NCBI GenBank assembly: GCA_944470555.2
Contig: OX104127.1
Location: 154,519,776-154,583,775, forward strand
Reading direction: 5' to 3'
Length of the DNA: 64,000 bases
From: Heterobilharzia americana
Taxonomy: Eukaryota > Platyhelminthes > Trematoda > Strigeidida > Schistosomatidae
The position numbers and the translations under genes were made by a program. Below, in pieces: positions 1 to 13,301 of this stretch. Below the pieces are notes generated by a model that was not told the DNA's origin, made no database searches, and was given only the letters and a program-made list of their open reading frames with translations. Every line of letters begins with the position of its first letter. Within the stretch, counting starts at the first letter, position 1.

Positions 1-889
1 AACAAAATATAAGTGATTTCACATCTTTTTATTTCATGAACCATTTTGAACTTTTAGAGGATATGCAAGAATTCCACTTTTCCTAAAATATTTGTTGTTT
101 AAAACCATAGTTATTTTCAAGTATTTAGTCTCTTGAAAAATTTCAAAAGGTGAAGCGGATTTATTCGTCAGGAAAATGAATAGAATTGCTCTTTATCAAT
201 AGCCACGTTATTAATCCTGCATTTGTTTCATAACTTCACATAACACTGAACAATGTCCAAGAAATTAAAGCATATCAAAATGTATTGCTCATTATCAACT
301 TCTAACGAGTTAACCTCCTTACCTCTCGCATAAAAATTGCTACAAGTTTGGAAAGCCTCGTATCGCATTATAAGGAAAGCGCTAATGTCAAGAAGTGATA
401 GAAGACTTAAGGAAACCTAAAAAGTTATGCTTTTAATATGACATTTTAACATACTTTCCTAAAGGCATTACAATTCAGTAGAACATTTTAACCATTTGAA
501 GTGAACAAAAACATCCAAGAGATAATATTCGGCAAAAAGGACTATTTCTGTAACCTCCCATCATAACTGTACAGATGTGTAGTAGCTTAAGGATGGCTTG
601 AATAGTGACAAAAAGGTCAAAGGTTAACACCAGTCAGTATCAAAATGTATTGAACTGTGAACCAGAAGACAAAATGAAAGTAATGTAGGAAATGGCAAAT
701 CGATCTTGAATAACGAAAATATGAAGACATAAAACAGTGAATAAAACACAAAAGTGTTTGTCTTTTTACTAAGATGAGGGATGAGGAGCAGGAATATTAT
801 ATACAAAACACTGAGGATTTCAGTCGAAAAAGTCAGGTTGTGACAAAAAGAATTAAAGCAGATTTCAGATCGCTTGGTTTTCGTCATGT
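1..889. other. unrecognised AT-rich DNA
   Basis: AT-rich, with short unconvincing ORFs only. No motif, repeat or splice-flanked exon that I can support. Confidence 0.6.
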
Positions 890-1060
890 GCTGATATCAG
901 TCGGAGAAACTATGGAAAGCTGAGAGCGATAGACATCTGGTTCGTTCTTGTATGGGACTCCTCTGTAGGGTGCACCCATGACTCCTTCAATGGTAGGACC
1001 CAGGACACTTATGTTCCGTGGCCAGTACATGGCCACTGAGCAACTTATATCAGTTCGTAA
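890..1060 (-). mobile_element. degraded tRNA-like SINE with hammerhead relic
   Basis: On the minus strand a Pol III A-box-like TTGCTCAGTGG lies near 1034-1045. About 70 bases further on comes a hammerhead-like tail, with GAGGA at 959-963 followed by a GTCC-type stem II and a GAAC-like segment. The same order of parts is seen in the copies at 3.5, 27.5, 32.1, 40.4 and 41.3 kb. Core bases are changed here (CAGAGGA for CUGANGA), so no activity is expected. SINE identity rests on the shared layout; the boundaries are approximate. Confidence 0.55.
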
Positions 1061-3512
1061 TGAACATCAACGTGAAATGAACAAATAAATCTCCGCAAAC
1101 CTCTAAGTAAAAAAAATGAGATTGGAGAGCAAATGGTTGGGCAAAAATGAAAATTCTGAAACTCAAGCCATAGTAGCAAAAAAGGACTGGAAAAAACAGT
1201 TGTCCACAAAGAATTCAAGACTCTTTTTAGATAGGCAAGGCTTCTGCTGTACAAGGAAGAGGTAAAGAAAATATCTTTTGACAGCTTGGTCCTACATTAT
1301 GTATCGCGTTGACTGTTATTTGCAGATGCTATATGATCTGACAAAACAAAATGTTGCAAAAGAAACCTGTTTATCAGTCTGCATTCTGTTTTTGATAACC
1401 GTAGCTGTAAATATTCATGAGCACATCCTGATAATGTCCTCTAGATGTGACCTATGTGCTTAGCTTTACAGAAGCAAGTAAATACAAAGAGTAAAATTAT
1501 TCAAACTGAGTTACTTGACTGATCTAATTCATAGAAGCAGTTCACAATACTGCTAAACATAGAAAGGAGAAAGTTATTTATCCGGTGTTCATGGATTTTG
1601 GACTCACTAATTTATCAATAAGTCATACCTGCAATCTTCAACCCACTGTATCTTGCCAGATCTAATTAGGTCTCCCTTATCTGTGAATAAATGTCAGAAC
1701 AGTTAATTTCTAACCTACTGGTATCTTTTTCCTGGCCTTTCCTACTAGTAATTCTTCTCAGTCGTTTTAACTATTTCAGCATATCGTGACATTTGGTACA
1801 AAAGCTCTGCCATATGTAAATCTACAGCTCTAGTTAATCGAAACAGCTAGGTTACATCTCTACTAACTGAGAGTTACCACAATCCAAGTTGGATTATTTC
1901 TTATTAGTGTCACTTGTCAACACACAATGAAGCGTTTCTTTAGTATATAAATGTACATTGCTTCAAGCTATGGGGAAAATTACCGTCTAAACGAAATGTA
2001 AATCGTTTATGTGTATCGGTATATTCCAGTTACGTCACCTGAAAAGTAAAAATAATCCCAAGTCAAATAAATTCATTTGAAATAAGCAAGAAGTAACCAG
2101 ATTAATTACTTATCTATTCACTCAATAAAATTAACATCCTACTTTTCAAAGTATTATATTAACAATAAAAACATTTTAGTGGACTAGAGAAAATCTTGTT
2201 TCGAACAAAAAGATAATGCTTATAAATTTGGTAATTTTCGAAAGAACCCAAGTAATCATAGTTGGGAAAAATGACAAGATATTTGTATCCTACTAGGATT
2301 TTTTTAATATAAATTTTAAGCACAAAAATTCCTAGGAAGTGCTCTTTAATTACCATCTGATTAACCTTAAGTGAGTGGTAGTCTAAATCATTTCTTGATC
2401 AAGAAAACTAAATGAAGTTGGAAGTTGAACTATAACTTGACATTTGAAACTTAAAGTGGATTTCATAATAACTAGTTTTTGTAGACATTGACGTTAAAGC
2501 CAGAACAGAATGTTGTTGAATATGAAGATCTAAATTTAAATTATTCACACCAGGGGATTTCAAAAGTTAACTTTACAAATCAGTTCTTAAAACACTGTTA
2601 TAGTGTCGATTTATTAAAATTCCATTGACATCATAAACAGCTGGAATTGTGCTCTACACTTAAATACAATCACTGTTGGACTTTACTAATTGTACTTTAA
2701 TTAAACATTGTGTTCTTGGCGCTTAAATCTCATGGTAATTTAGCAGAGTATTGAACTTCCTTAAATGTAATAAGTTTGTGAACAGGTTGATATTTTTCTA
2801 ATTTAGTTAGTTGGTTTTACAAAAGATACTTAAATAAGCAACTAATAAAATAAAGTGTGGCTGATTGTGAGTGAAGATTGATTGAGTTTCAGGAGGCTTT
2901 TATCACGGCTTAACACCATTTGTGGAATAAGTGAACCCAAGAAATCATGAAATGAATTATTATTCAGTGCTTATCAGTGGCTTACTTTTATTTGCAATGA
3001 TTAAACTGAGAAACCATAATTTCTTGGAGGAACCAAGTCACGTGTGAAGACGATAGAGAAACAGTTAGAAATAACTGAACGGAAGCGAAATCTAGAATAT
3101 TATTGGGCTTTGTCATGTTGCCCTAAAATGTCCTTACTCACTGTCATTTTCAAACTCATAATCATGTAATAACCAGAGAAGAACGTTGTCATCTGTGATA
3201 TTGTCAAATTAATGAAAGCTTGCGACCACCTTAATGTTTTGAACTGAGTATCGTAACGATGTCAAATGCTTTTAAGTGTTGCAGTGCATGGTACCATCAG
3301 TAATATAAGGATTTTTACGCCAAGCGTTACATTCAACGTCGTATTTGAGTAAGTGTCCTCACATGCTACTTGATTTACCCAATGGTCGCAGTTTTTCATT
3401 ATCATTTCTAGAATGTCATCTTGGAGCAGATCGTTAACGAGTACTAAACAGTAATTCAGCTTGGAAGTTTGCGCGAACTAATAAAGGTAGGAAAATGTTG
3501 ACTATTGCATTC
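1061..3512. other. unrecognised AT-rich DNA
   Basis: About 2.4 kb with no recognised gene, repeat or RNA. The ORFs are short and low in complexity. Confidence 0.6.
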
Positions 3513-3665
3513 TGACCAAGTGGCTCAATGATACTGTTTGCTACGAAATCAGAAAATCCTGTGTTCTACCCCTAGCAGGACCGCGGTTTCTGAAAAGTCC
3601 CATACTGAGAAAAACAGATTTCCAGTGTTCTAAGGTTTTCACTGATTCGCTATCTGATGTCATTT
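3513..3665 (+). mobile_element. degraded tRNA-like SINE with hammerhead relic
   Basis: An A-box-like TGGCTCAATGATA starts near 3521, a B-box-like GTGTTCTACCCC follows, and then a hammerhead relic: CTGAAAAGTCCC, ATACT loop, GAGAAAAAC, and CCAGTGTTC as the stem I strand. The CUGANGA core has G8 changed to A, and stem II is mismatched. It belongs to the same family as the copies at 27.5, 40.4 and 41.3 kb. Confidence 0.55.
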
Positions 3666-4389
3666 TTCTGATGAATACCGATTTGAAATCAATAAATAAA
3701 ACACATGCCTTCAGACTTTTATTACTGTCTAGTGCTGATTGATGACTAACTTCAAGATGAAAACCTATAAATTCTATTGAAGTCTTGACCTGTGGAGCAA
3801 ACCAAGTTGGACAGTTGATAATAAAACGACGGTATTATTGAGCAGTCAAAGAATGTATGCATTACTTTTAGGTTTTACAGAGAAGTACTTTTAATATGCA
3901 TTATATAACAATGAACAAAAATACATGTCCACTTGATTATATTAGCTGTATTTTGGTAGTCATTAAAAAGTCGGATGAGATTCCAGATTGTATAAGCTTT
4001 TAAAAGATACAAGCAAGCTTATGAATATTGCATTACTGAGATATGGTTAGCCTCGTCTTGTCTTAAGTAGTTGGAACTAAAGAATAGTAATGAAACAAGA
4101 CTTCATTGAGAAAACTATTTTTTTGCGAATGAAAAAGTCATATGAAATGGTGGGTGTTCACATAATCAACGAAAGTAAGTGCAGCAATATTCTGCAGGAT
4201 GTATTTCTTAAATAACCTCTCTTAACCGAATAAAAAGGCGTTTCCTTTCGTAGTTGTGGTGACGCGTGCTAAGTTACATATGTTTCGTACTGAATAACCA
4301 GATCAAAACGTAATCTTTGTTGTCAGATGGGCTCCTATGCAGATGCCTTGATACTGTTGAATATCCATTATGTTGTATTCACCTTGGTA
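3666..4389. other. unrecognised AT-rich DNA
   Basis: No feature recognised between two SINE relics. Confidence 0.6.
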
Positions 4390-4675
4390 ACTCACAGTGG
4401 AATCTAAAATGAGTCTTTCATCCTGTTTGGGACGCGTCAGTCGGATGCTTCTTCATCCCAGTGATTGGTGGTGTTTTACCCCTAGGACTCTAGCCCCATA
4501 CTCATTGCTTCAAACGCCAAAGCGTTGTCCTTTAAGCCACTTGGGAGCGAGAGCCACGCTTTGGCGTTTGAGGAGACGGGCAACAGGTTTGAGTCACAGT
4601 GGGAGAAACACCACCCGCTGGGGTGCAAGCACATCCAGCTAACGACACTTAAACGGAACGAATCACGCTTCTCTA
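4390..4675 (-). mobile_element. Sm-alpha-like SINE with degenerate hammerhead
   Basis: This block is visibly richer in G+C than its surroundings. At its left end, read on the minus strand, the order is GCATCC, then CTGACGC (4434-4440), stem II GTCCCAAACAGGAT, GAAA (4416-4419) and TAGATTCCACTG. This follows the published Schistosoma Sm-alpha hammerhead (CUGAUGA, GUCC-CAAAUA-GGAC, GAAA, CUGGAUUCC) piece by piece. A9 is changed to C, stem II has a changed pair and stem III is missing, so it should be inactive. The overlapping ORFs on both strands are by-products of the repeat. Confidence 0.65.
4510..4571. repeat. perfect 16-bp inverted repeat
   Basis: Arms 4510-4525 and 4556-4571 are exact reverse complements (TCAAACGCCAAAGCGT), with a 30-base loop. 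The hairpin lies inside the Sm-alpha-like block. I found no matching hairpin in the other SINE copies here. Confidence 0.85.
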
Positions 4676-5972
4676 TTCCACTGTAAGTCACGAAGATAAA
4701 ACCACATCGAGAACCTTTGTTCAGTCTAGAATGAAGCGTTGTCTTAGAAAGTGAATTTAATACACATGAAGCAAACCTCAATTCAAAACCATGGTGGCAT
4801 TTAAATAAATTTAAAGACTATGTTTATTACCAATTTATTTTTTAAAGTCTGGGATGAATAACTAAACCTGAAGGAGGGAACATGTGACATGCTAATAAGG
4901 ATTTGTATTATAAAGTAGCTGTTGAATAAGCACAGGAATAGTGTTTTAGTACTGTAGAGTAAAATTTGTTTCTACGTCGCTCAAAATGAAACTGATAAAT
5001 TTGAAGATAGCTCTAACCTTCCATTATCATGAAAACGACTGGAGGCAATTGCAGAAATGAGAACATTTTCTTTTCGATGAAGTCATTCTCCAAGTTGTAC
5101 ATTCCAATATTCTTTATTTTCAAAGGTCAAAGTATATTACCCCAATTAAATAAGGTCACTTTAAAATGTCTGTCAAAAAACGTTATTCCAATGACAAGAA
5201 AAGATAATGGCAATCAACTCAGAAACATTCAGAGTTAAATCCTGCGTGAAAATGAGTTGACACTCTTAATATAAATATGTATATCTTGAAGTTAAAAAAA
5301 TTAAATATCAGCGTAGACTCGATGTTGTTATACACAGCAAACAAATGCAAAATTGATGAGAAAGGAATCACTGTTAGAGTTCACACATACTGTTCTCTTG
5401 TTAATTTGCCTAATAATGGTTAATAGACTAATCGACAAAGTGTAGTTTCACCTAATAATGACTTGTAAACTGGATGTACTTTGGAATCAGGTCCACCCTT
5501 TATTCCAAAAAAGAGAATACTCAGATCGATTCAGGAAAATAATTAAGAGAAAATTATGAAAAACGTTTAGCAATCATATTACCTAATTGAGTATTCCCTA
5601 GAGATCACCAAAAAAGTTGGTTCCTTATTGGTATTTAGCATAAAGTATACAACGGTGACTTCAGAATAAATAAAGGGCAATATATTTTTTATCAACATAT
5701 TCTGCCAAATCAAAGTGTTATATAACTGAGTTAGTAACGAATAGATAACACGCCTGCCTAAAACTGAAACGGCATCTTAATGTTTACAAAAGCCTATCTT
5801 ATCATATAATTGCTTATTGACCGATATGTACGGAGTCAAATATGACTAACTGATAACTGTTCACGAGTCTTTATGTTGCATGTATTAGTTATGAATCTTT
5901 CGTTTACCCTTCTTAATACATGTAGCAAGTATTTAGTGCATGATGATGATTCAGCAAAATTTGGAAGCATGC
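4676..5972. other. unrecognised AT-rich DNA
   Basis: No supported feature. Confidence 0.6.
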
Positions 5973-5984
5973 AAGTCACTCAGA

Positions 5985-6301
5985 GGAACGAACCAACCAA
6001 GAACCTATCATGCAACAAATATGCAGGAGGAAGTGGAGATGGATTGGGCATACACTGAGAAGGCCGACTGGGGACATCACATGTCAGGCCAGGCACTCGA
6101 GTGGAATCCCCAGGGGAAGCGACGAGTTGGACGTCCGAGGGTGACATGGAGGAGGTCGTGCGAGGAGGAAATGAGAGCTTCTGGGCTGTCGTGGAACCAG
6201 GTTCAAAAGATCTCAGAGAACAGAGGTCACTGGAGACGTGCTAGTGAAGCCCTATGTTCCACTAGGAACCCAAGGGACTAATAATAATAATAATAATAAT
6301 A
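5985..6301 (+). mobile_element. 5'-truncated RTE retrotransposon tail
   Basis: This is the 3' end of the RTE family that is full-length at 13.0-16.5 kb. It encodes the C-terminal tail of an endonuclease-reverse transcriptase: GKRRVGRPRVTWRRSCEEEM, SWNQVQKISENRGHWRRASE and EALCSTRN. It ends in a (TAA)n tail of about 8 units (6279-6302). The 12-bp sequence AAGTCACTCAGA flanks it at 5973-5984 and 6302-6313 as a perfect target-site duplication, so this is one target-primed insertion truncated at its 5' end. The tail frame is open but cannot make an active enzyme. Confidence 0.9.
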
Positions 6302-6313
6302 AAGTCACTCAGA

Positions 6314-9300
6314 ATTAAGCGTCTGACAAACCTGATAAATGATGAAGATGACTACTTCGCCTCTTTAATCAAGAAGTAAGAATAGAATTATTTAAGTACT
6401 TCATTAAATAAGTAGCGGAGTAAAAGGTGAATGAATAATCAGAAAAATTAAAGAAACCAAATGTTTTATAGGCTATGAAGAAAGCTGGTTTCACACTGGC
6501 AGTGGTCACCGATTGGAAATGTTGCTGCTGCATCTGAGTTTGTTGTACACAATGAGACTTCTGAATACTCAGAGAGTCTGACTTGCAATGAATACTGTCA
6601 ATTCTAATACAGTAAGATTTAGTTAATAGTTTGAATGAATACTTCAGCTTTCTTGTCTCGTAAATAGTTAAGTCTTATAGCCTAGAAATATATCCTTCGA
6701 ATACCGTGTATCCATTATTATGATATACTTATTAAGAGGGAAAATTCACTGAACATCTATTTATGTACTGGAAAGGTTTTGAGTTCTTTTTGGTAAGATA
6801 TTCTACACGAGTGCCCTTTAATCACATAAGGGAAAATTTGACAAGTGAGCTTACTAGTGTGGTCTTTGCTAGTTTAATTCACTTGGTACATAACGAAATG
6901 CACTCAGATACCTTGTGTACATCCATCCCGCAGGTAATGAGCCACAACATTTTGTGTGAGAGCTGGTAATACTGTCTGGCCGCTCTAACCTCGTCAGGTG
7001 GGGCGGGGTTCTAAATCTTAACACACTGGTTGGTATTCATCTCTAAAGGATAATTTTACTGGTGTGGAAATTTCTGAGCTGTATGATTTATTCATGAAGC
7101 TTTTGTTGATATTCTAAACAACATCACTAGTAAAAACTTCAGTAATAAATTGTCTATAGGATTTTCACTGGGAAAAATGCTATGTAGGACAGAAATATCG
7201 CTCCCTTCACATTTGTCTGCATGAACATCAACTAGTAGTGAAGCGTCATGACATATCTCTGCTCATAATAATGCACACGGATAACTGTTAGGGATGAATC
7301 TCGGACAAAAAGAAACACGAAGAAAGCCAAAGAATTTTTGGAAGCTTAGAATTTAGGTCGGTCAGCAATTAACAGACATATTGTCACTGGCCCAATCTAT
7401 CAGCCAATAAGAAACGACAAGAAGGTAGAAGTTCATGTCAGCAGGATGACCTATCGAAATAAATATGGAGTCAATGACAAAACTTTGGCAGCAAAAATCA
7501 CACAAAGCCATCAGGACAAGCTACTCAATAAATTGTGGAGAAATTCCTATAGCTCACTTCTTTGTGAAGTTTATGTCGATGATATTGTCTAGAAGAATAA
7601 CGTAAGTTCGACAAGTACACAGAGCCATCAAAATAGTCAAGCAGCTTTTGAACCACCAAGAATTTTCACCGAATTTATTTCATCAAATGTCTTTCTTACT
7701 TTTGTTTTAATCTTTACATGTCTTTTAAATGCCTCTAGTACTCTTGCACACTTTTAAAGTGGTTTCAGACTGCCGTTTCACAAGCTAAAAAAAATCATGG
7801 GAGAAACAATACCCTGGTAAGAGATGGGCTTATAAGCACACAGAAGTACACTACATCACTGTTCCTTGGATAACTGTGTCGGACTGCAGATTTTCGTACT
7901 CGCTGAATCAACTTCCACCAAAACTACGCTCTATTATTTATTCGTTTACCAGTCCAAACTAAACTCTAATGTAATAGCAGGTGCCTGTATCACACTGTGG
8001 GTTTTATTACTGTTATCATTAACACTGTCAAATCCAATGATTATTTCTCTCGAAGAAATTATACAGAGAATGAATTTGTTACATGATGAGAATTCCATAC
8101 TGTATCACACATGTTGTTTGGAATAGGGATATTATTATCTTTCTGAACCACTGACCTACAGCTCCACTTGCTACTAGAAACATCATTTGTATATGTACCT
8201 TGTTGTTCAATAGGTAAAAGTTCAAGCAATTTCTGTGTGAAATGATATGAGAGGAATAAATTTAAGTTCACCCTCTGAAACTAATAATTTTATCGCCAAC
8301 TTATCAATAAATTGTTTGGCTTATAAAATGCAAATGAAGCCTATGTACAAAAACACCGATTTAGGATGACAATATATGACAGATACGTCAGTCATAGGGT
8401 TATTACAATTGGCAACCAACCATACAACAGCATCAACCTCTAAAAGATCTCTGGATATCAAAATACTTCTCCCCTTAAGAAAAAACGTGCTGATCAATAT
8501 ATACACGTCATATTAGATGGCATATTCATAAATGTTTCTCAAGATAATAAACATTTATTTAACACTCCAAATGGTAAATTAAACATTCTAGGATATCTCA
8601 TTAATTTGGTAGTAAAACCAAATAAGGCTGTGATTGACTAAACTCAAACTTAACAGCAGTCCATCAGCTCTATGACTGTTAGAATTTTAGACTCTTTTGT
8701 TGTGGTTCATGCGAATTTAGTAGTTGATGGTTTCAGATTACGAATGTTATGACTTGGAATCAGCCTTATTTGTGCAGATGCATTTATACATTATTTTAAA
8801 GCTAAACTTTATGTCACATTTGGTTGGTTATTTTGCTCCCTCTTCATCTCTTCCAATGGCTTACTGCAATCTTGATTACACCTTTTTTCTACTGCCTTGT
8901 TGTTCTTCTTGCCTACTTGTATTCCCACAGATTATTATGAGATATTGCGAATCGCACCATTAGGCAGTATTGCTAGGCCTCATGTTCGTAATGATCGATT
9001 TACTAACTGAGGTCATAAAAAATACATGCACCCACACAAAATATTTCAGTGAAATGTGTTTCTCTGCGTCGTCATTAATGTGTCGCTTGAGACATAGGAA
9101 AGAAGTTTATTCTGCGTAGGAAATAGTCAGAATATCGACTATAAATTCTCTTAAAATCTTATCTCCCCAGTAATTTGAATGAAGGTGATAAGTTCATAAG
9201 CGGCATCATTAAAAATTAGGCAACAGTTAGTATTTAATAATACGAATGGAATTACTCAGTTGGCTGCTTTATAGACAGTAATTTATGGTTTATAGTCCTA

Positions 9301-9479
9301 CGCATTAAGTTAATTTTGCGCACACTTTAGTTGAAAAAAAGTATAAATTTGTGAACAGTAATAAAAAGGTATAAATTCTTCAGCTAAAACTAATGGGATA
9401 TCCGGGATATTTTTTAAAATTAAAATTTGTGGGAAAAGAAAATTTGGTCGTAGTGATCTTTATAACTAGTAGAGGAATT
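6314..9479. other. unrecognised AT-rich DNA
   Basis: About 3.2 kb. A G+C-richer patch near 6970-7015 and a patch near 7320-7500 may be worn repeats, but I could not assign them. No gene recognised. Confidence 0.5.
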
Positions 9480-9620
9480 CAGGAATCCAGTACATTTCAT
9501 CCTGTTTGAGACTCGTCAGCTGAGTATCCCAGCACCCCACTGAGCGATGTTGTTCCCGCTGAGGCTCAAAAATTTAATTGCTTTGTTTATCGCTCGGCTT
9601 TCCAGACTTTACCGAGAATT
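9480..9620 (-). mobile_element. Sm-alpha-like hammerhead SINE relic
   Basis: On the minus strand: CTGACGA (9513-9519, an intact CUGANGA core), stem II GTCT-CAAACA-GGAT, GAAA (9495-9498), then GTACTGGATTCC as the stem I 3' strand. This matches the Sm-alpha hammerhead order and the copy at 4.4 kb. Stem III is almost absent and stem I pairs poorly beyond CAG/CTG. The SINE body to the right is worn and its end is uncertain. Confidence 0.6.
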
Positions 9621-12600
9621 CCAGGAGTTTACGCATGTTCCTACACATAACTAGACATTTAATATACGATTAGGCGGTTTCTGATGTCATTTGATTAACG
9701 GATGCTGGGATTAGAATTAACTTGACAAACGTCATGCCGCTTATTCGTATCATCCTAACCATCGGATTATTGACTGAAGTCTAAATAAACTTTCATTTTC
9801 ATAAATGGTATAGCGTTACTTAATGGACCACCTGGATTAAAGACACCTAAACACTATTCAAGTTTATCACATCATGAATTAATGAATACAGCACGTAAGT
9901 ATCACTTTTTGGTTACTTGTAAAACTGGAAAAAGGTTATGACTTCACTTTCATGTAGAAGACAGCCAAAACTAATAAAACGGAATAGTGCAAAAAATGTT
10001 TTCGCCCAAACATAAAAATGTATGCTCATATAAACTAATAATGTCTCATATTTACGTGAATGCTGCAGATTACGAATGAATGGTGTAGATATTATCATTA
10101 TTATTGATCGGATTAACCTTTTCTATGAATAATTATCAAGCAAATCATGATGATTGGACCAGATAGCTTTAAACGGAGGTAATGAAGACAATTTATTCCT
10201 GTATGAGTAGTACCCGAAATCATCTTACTGTTTTCTGAAGACTTGAATATATATTCATCAAAAAGCTGATACTAGATTATAACATTTCGTGATGCACGCT
10301 TTAAAAGAAATAGTTTTCAGGTAATTTATAGAGTTACACATCATATTATGCAATTTGGCAAAGCAAAAATGAAAAATAGCATTAGTTTACTTCAGAGTTT
10401 TCTAAACATTCGTTTCAGCCTCCAGTAGTTAACAATTGTAGTTTAACTGTTGATAACCGAATGTGACAACCACATCCCACCTATGTTTTTTGGCTAGTTT
10501 AAGGATTCTTTAATGAAACGTTATTCCGTACAGATTAGCGGATTGTTTAAATTTTATTAGTTCAATATTTCCAGCTGAATGGAAAAATTGGAAATACGAG
10601 TTTGAAATGAGAACTTAACTTGTAACAAATTTGTCTGAATACAAAATATGTTTTTACGCTAGTAGGTGTTAATGGGGTGTTCGTATACATAGACTCTAAA
10701 GTACTTAATCAGATTGAACTGGATTGTTGAAAGTCTCCCTGTAAACTGTTACTGAGTTCATCTTGCTCTACCTTATGATACTTCACTTTTAGTCATACTT
10801 CTACCGAAAATTTATAGGAAAATGATCAATAAAGAAAGGATTTGACAGTATCATGTTGTTAAGTTTGTGTCTTATAAAAGTAATAAATTTAATATGTGTA
10901 ACTCTGAATTGGTGGGAAATATTAAAAATTGAGAAGGAACAATGAATCTAGTATTCAGTTAACACAGTAATATTGCACACTAAACAGTCATGTTATAAAA
11001 TATTCTCGTAGGAGATGCTCAAAAACCTACAGTGACATAGATGATATAATTAGACAAGGATTAACCTCTTACTATATTTCGATGATAAACATATATTAAC
11101 ACTCTTGCACAATTTACCACTATTACTACTGCATCAGAATGCTGGGATAGTCTAATTTAAAGTAATGAGATGGAAGCAAGATGAACATTATTGACCGAAA
11201 TCCTTCAGTCATGATTAAACACATACTCATAAGAGTTTAAGTTCAAAGCCGAGAAGCACCGTTAGTAATTGAATTTCCATCACATTATGAATAAAAGCAT
11301 CAAGGCCTGAAATAGAATTACCATAGGTAGGAGACAATGGCAGATCCATTTATTTTATTAGCAGTCATTGTTATCAAATACTTTCAGACTTGTAATTTTG
11401 TTGAGAAAAAGTGTACGGCTTTCATTTTACTCGATGTTTCGACTTTTAACCATACTTCAGATCGACATTAGCTTCTTTTTATATGACTTTATCTTTTTGA
11501 TTCAGTTTCCAAAGAATGCTTTTCACTTTATCATAAATTATCTTAATTTTGACTATCTGAAATAGTCGTGACTTAGCAGGGTTGTATAATTGGTATTGTA
11601 TGATGATTGAGGATGAAATGAAAATCTCGGTCATGACAGGATTCATTACATCGATCTTCGGCCAGCAGCTTGGTTTTGCGGCACCAGGTTAAAAAACCCT
11701 AGGTCACTGGTTGAAATTATGCTATGACCTTAATTTTCATTTCAACTTCAATCATCTCACGGCATTAATGAATTATTTGGTAATTAATTGTCAACAATAT
11801 TTGCTATGCGTTCACTAATTATCTTCATGTTGTTCATCATGTCCTACACCGCTTTAAGGTTTACATTTGTTTTGTTCTGAGAGTGATATTCTTAGGATTG
11901 AATGCTGTAGTTTTCAATTCTTTTATCTTTCATCTTTTTCCATTCTACCCCGGTTAGCCTATCTAGGTTATAGCAATGAGGAAAGTAAGGCGGTGTTGAC
12001 GAATTCTGTGTGACTGATCTTCTCGTGTCTGCGATTTGTATTCCCAGACCTAGTTCTAACCAAAGAATACCGTTTGATATTGCATATCTGCCGCAAATAA
12101 CTTGATTAAAGTACTGTGACAACTGTTATGCTTTAGGCTATTTACAGCCCATAAAAAGTGAAAAAGAAAAGAATTATATTACTCTGTCAAGTAAACTGAA
12201 TGAATGAAACAATTATTTTATTTGAGTAAAGCAAGAATGATGAGATTTACAAAATAAAGTGGAATCATTTTATTTCACGAATGCTCCTTTTTTTCTTCAT
12301 TGTAAAGGTTATTAGGATATAAGGATCATTACCCTGGTCATTCCATTTCCAGTTGTATTCATGAATTCAAATGAACTTGTGGTAGCTAGTACATTGAAAG
12401 AACTGAGAGGAGAATGCCCATTCGGCTCGCTGAGTATATCCCTAAGAATCTGTGGTTGAAATGAAGTAAAATTCTAACCAGTGTAATTATCAGATACCTC
12501 TTAATCACAAGACATCAGATTGAATCCCCAAGTGCTTTTAAAGTAATAAATGCACAGAAAATATCTGGATAACTGCGTTTCGCGAAAGCGATTGAAATAA

Positions 12601-13032
12601 AACGCTTTCAACCTGACATTTGCATACACATGAGAGTGTGGTTAGTATCTCACCCTCTTGGTCAATATGATTTGATCCTGTTTCATTTCCATTTTCACTA
12701 CATAACTATTTATTTGTTACCATTAGTACTTTTCCTTTCTTACATTTCTTACTTTACAACTAATCCTCTTGCACGTTATATGGATTATCAATGATTTCGT
12801 TGTACAAATTAAGATTTCATATCCTCATAATCAATGCACATCTAGACTGTATGCAGCTAAATAGTATTCATAGAATAAAATGGTATCGTTTCACAGTGTA
12901 AATTTCGTGCTTCCTGATTTATCCAAATTTATCAAGTCATCATAATGCATGAAATTTATTTCACCGCTGATGAAAAATTTTCCTATTAAAATTATGAGGT
13001 ATTTGATGATTCGTGTACTTGGTAGTTCAAAC
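9621..13032. other. unrecognised AT-rich DNA
   Basis: About 3.4 kb. A possible worn tRNA-like segment near 12420-12540 (GATTGAATCCCC) is too weak to call. No gene recognised. Confidence 0.55.
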
Positions 13033-13301
13033 TAATGAATAGAAAAACCTCGCCTGGTTAACTAGTTCACTAGTTACTAGCCCGTCCTAAGCCCGGATCA
13101 AGAGGGGACGTTGGGCATAAGGCTAGCAACCCTACCCCTACCCCCAAAAACAAATCTAACAGCCAAAGAAACTTCAAAGCACAAACCAAATCTAAAACAC
13201 AAAAACAAATTTACTCCTCGCCGGATTAGGGGAGGCGAAATGACGCCAGTTGGTGAAAGCCTTCGGCAAGCCAATTGACCAACGTGTCTTCTCTTCTCTC
13301 G

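Noticed and set aside
4397..4781. Overlapping 81- and 99-codon frames on opposite strands
   Set aside because: Both lie in the Sm-alpha-like SINE block with its hairpin; no coding signal independent of the repeat.
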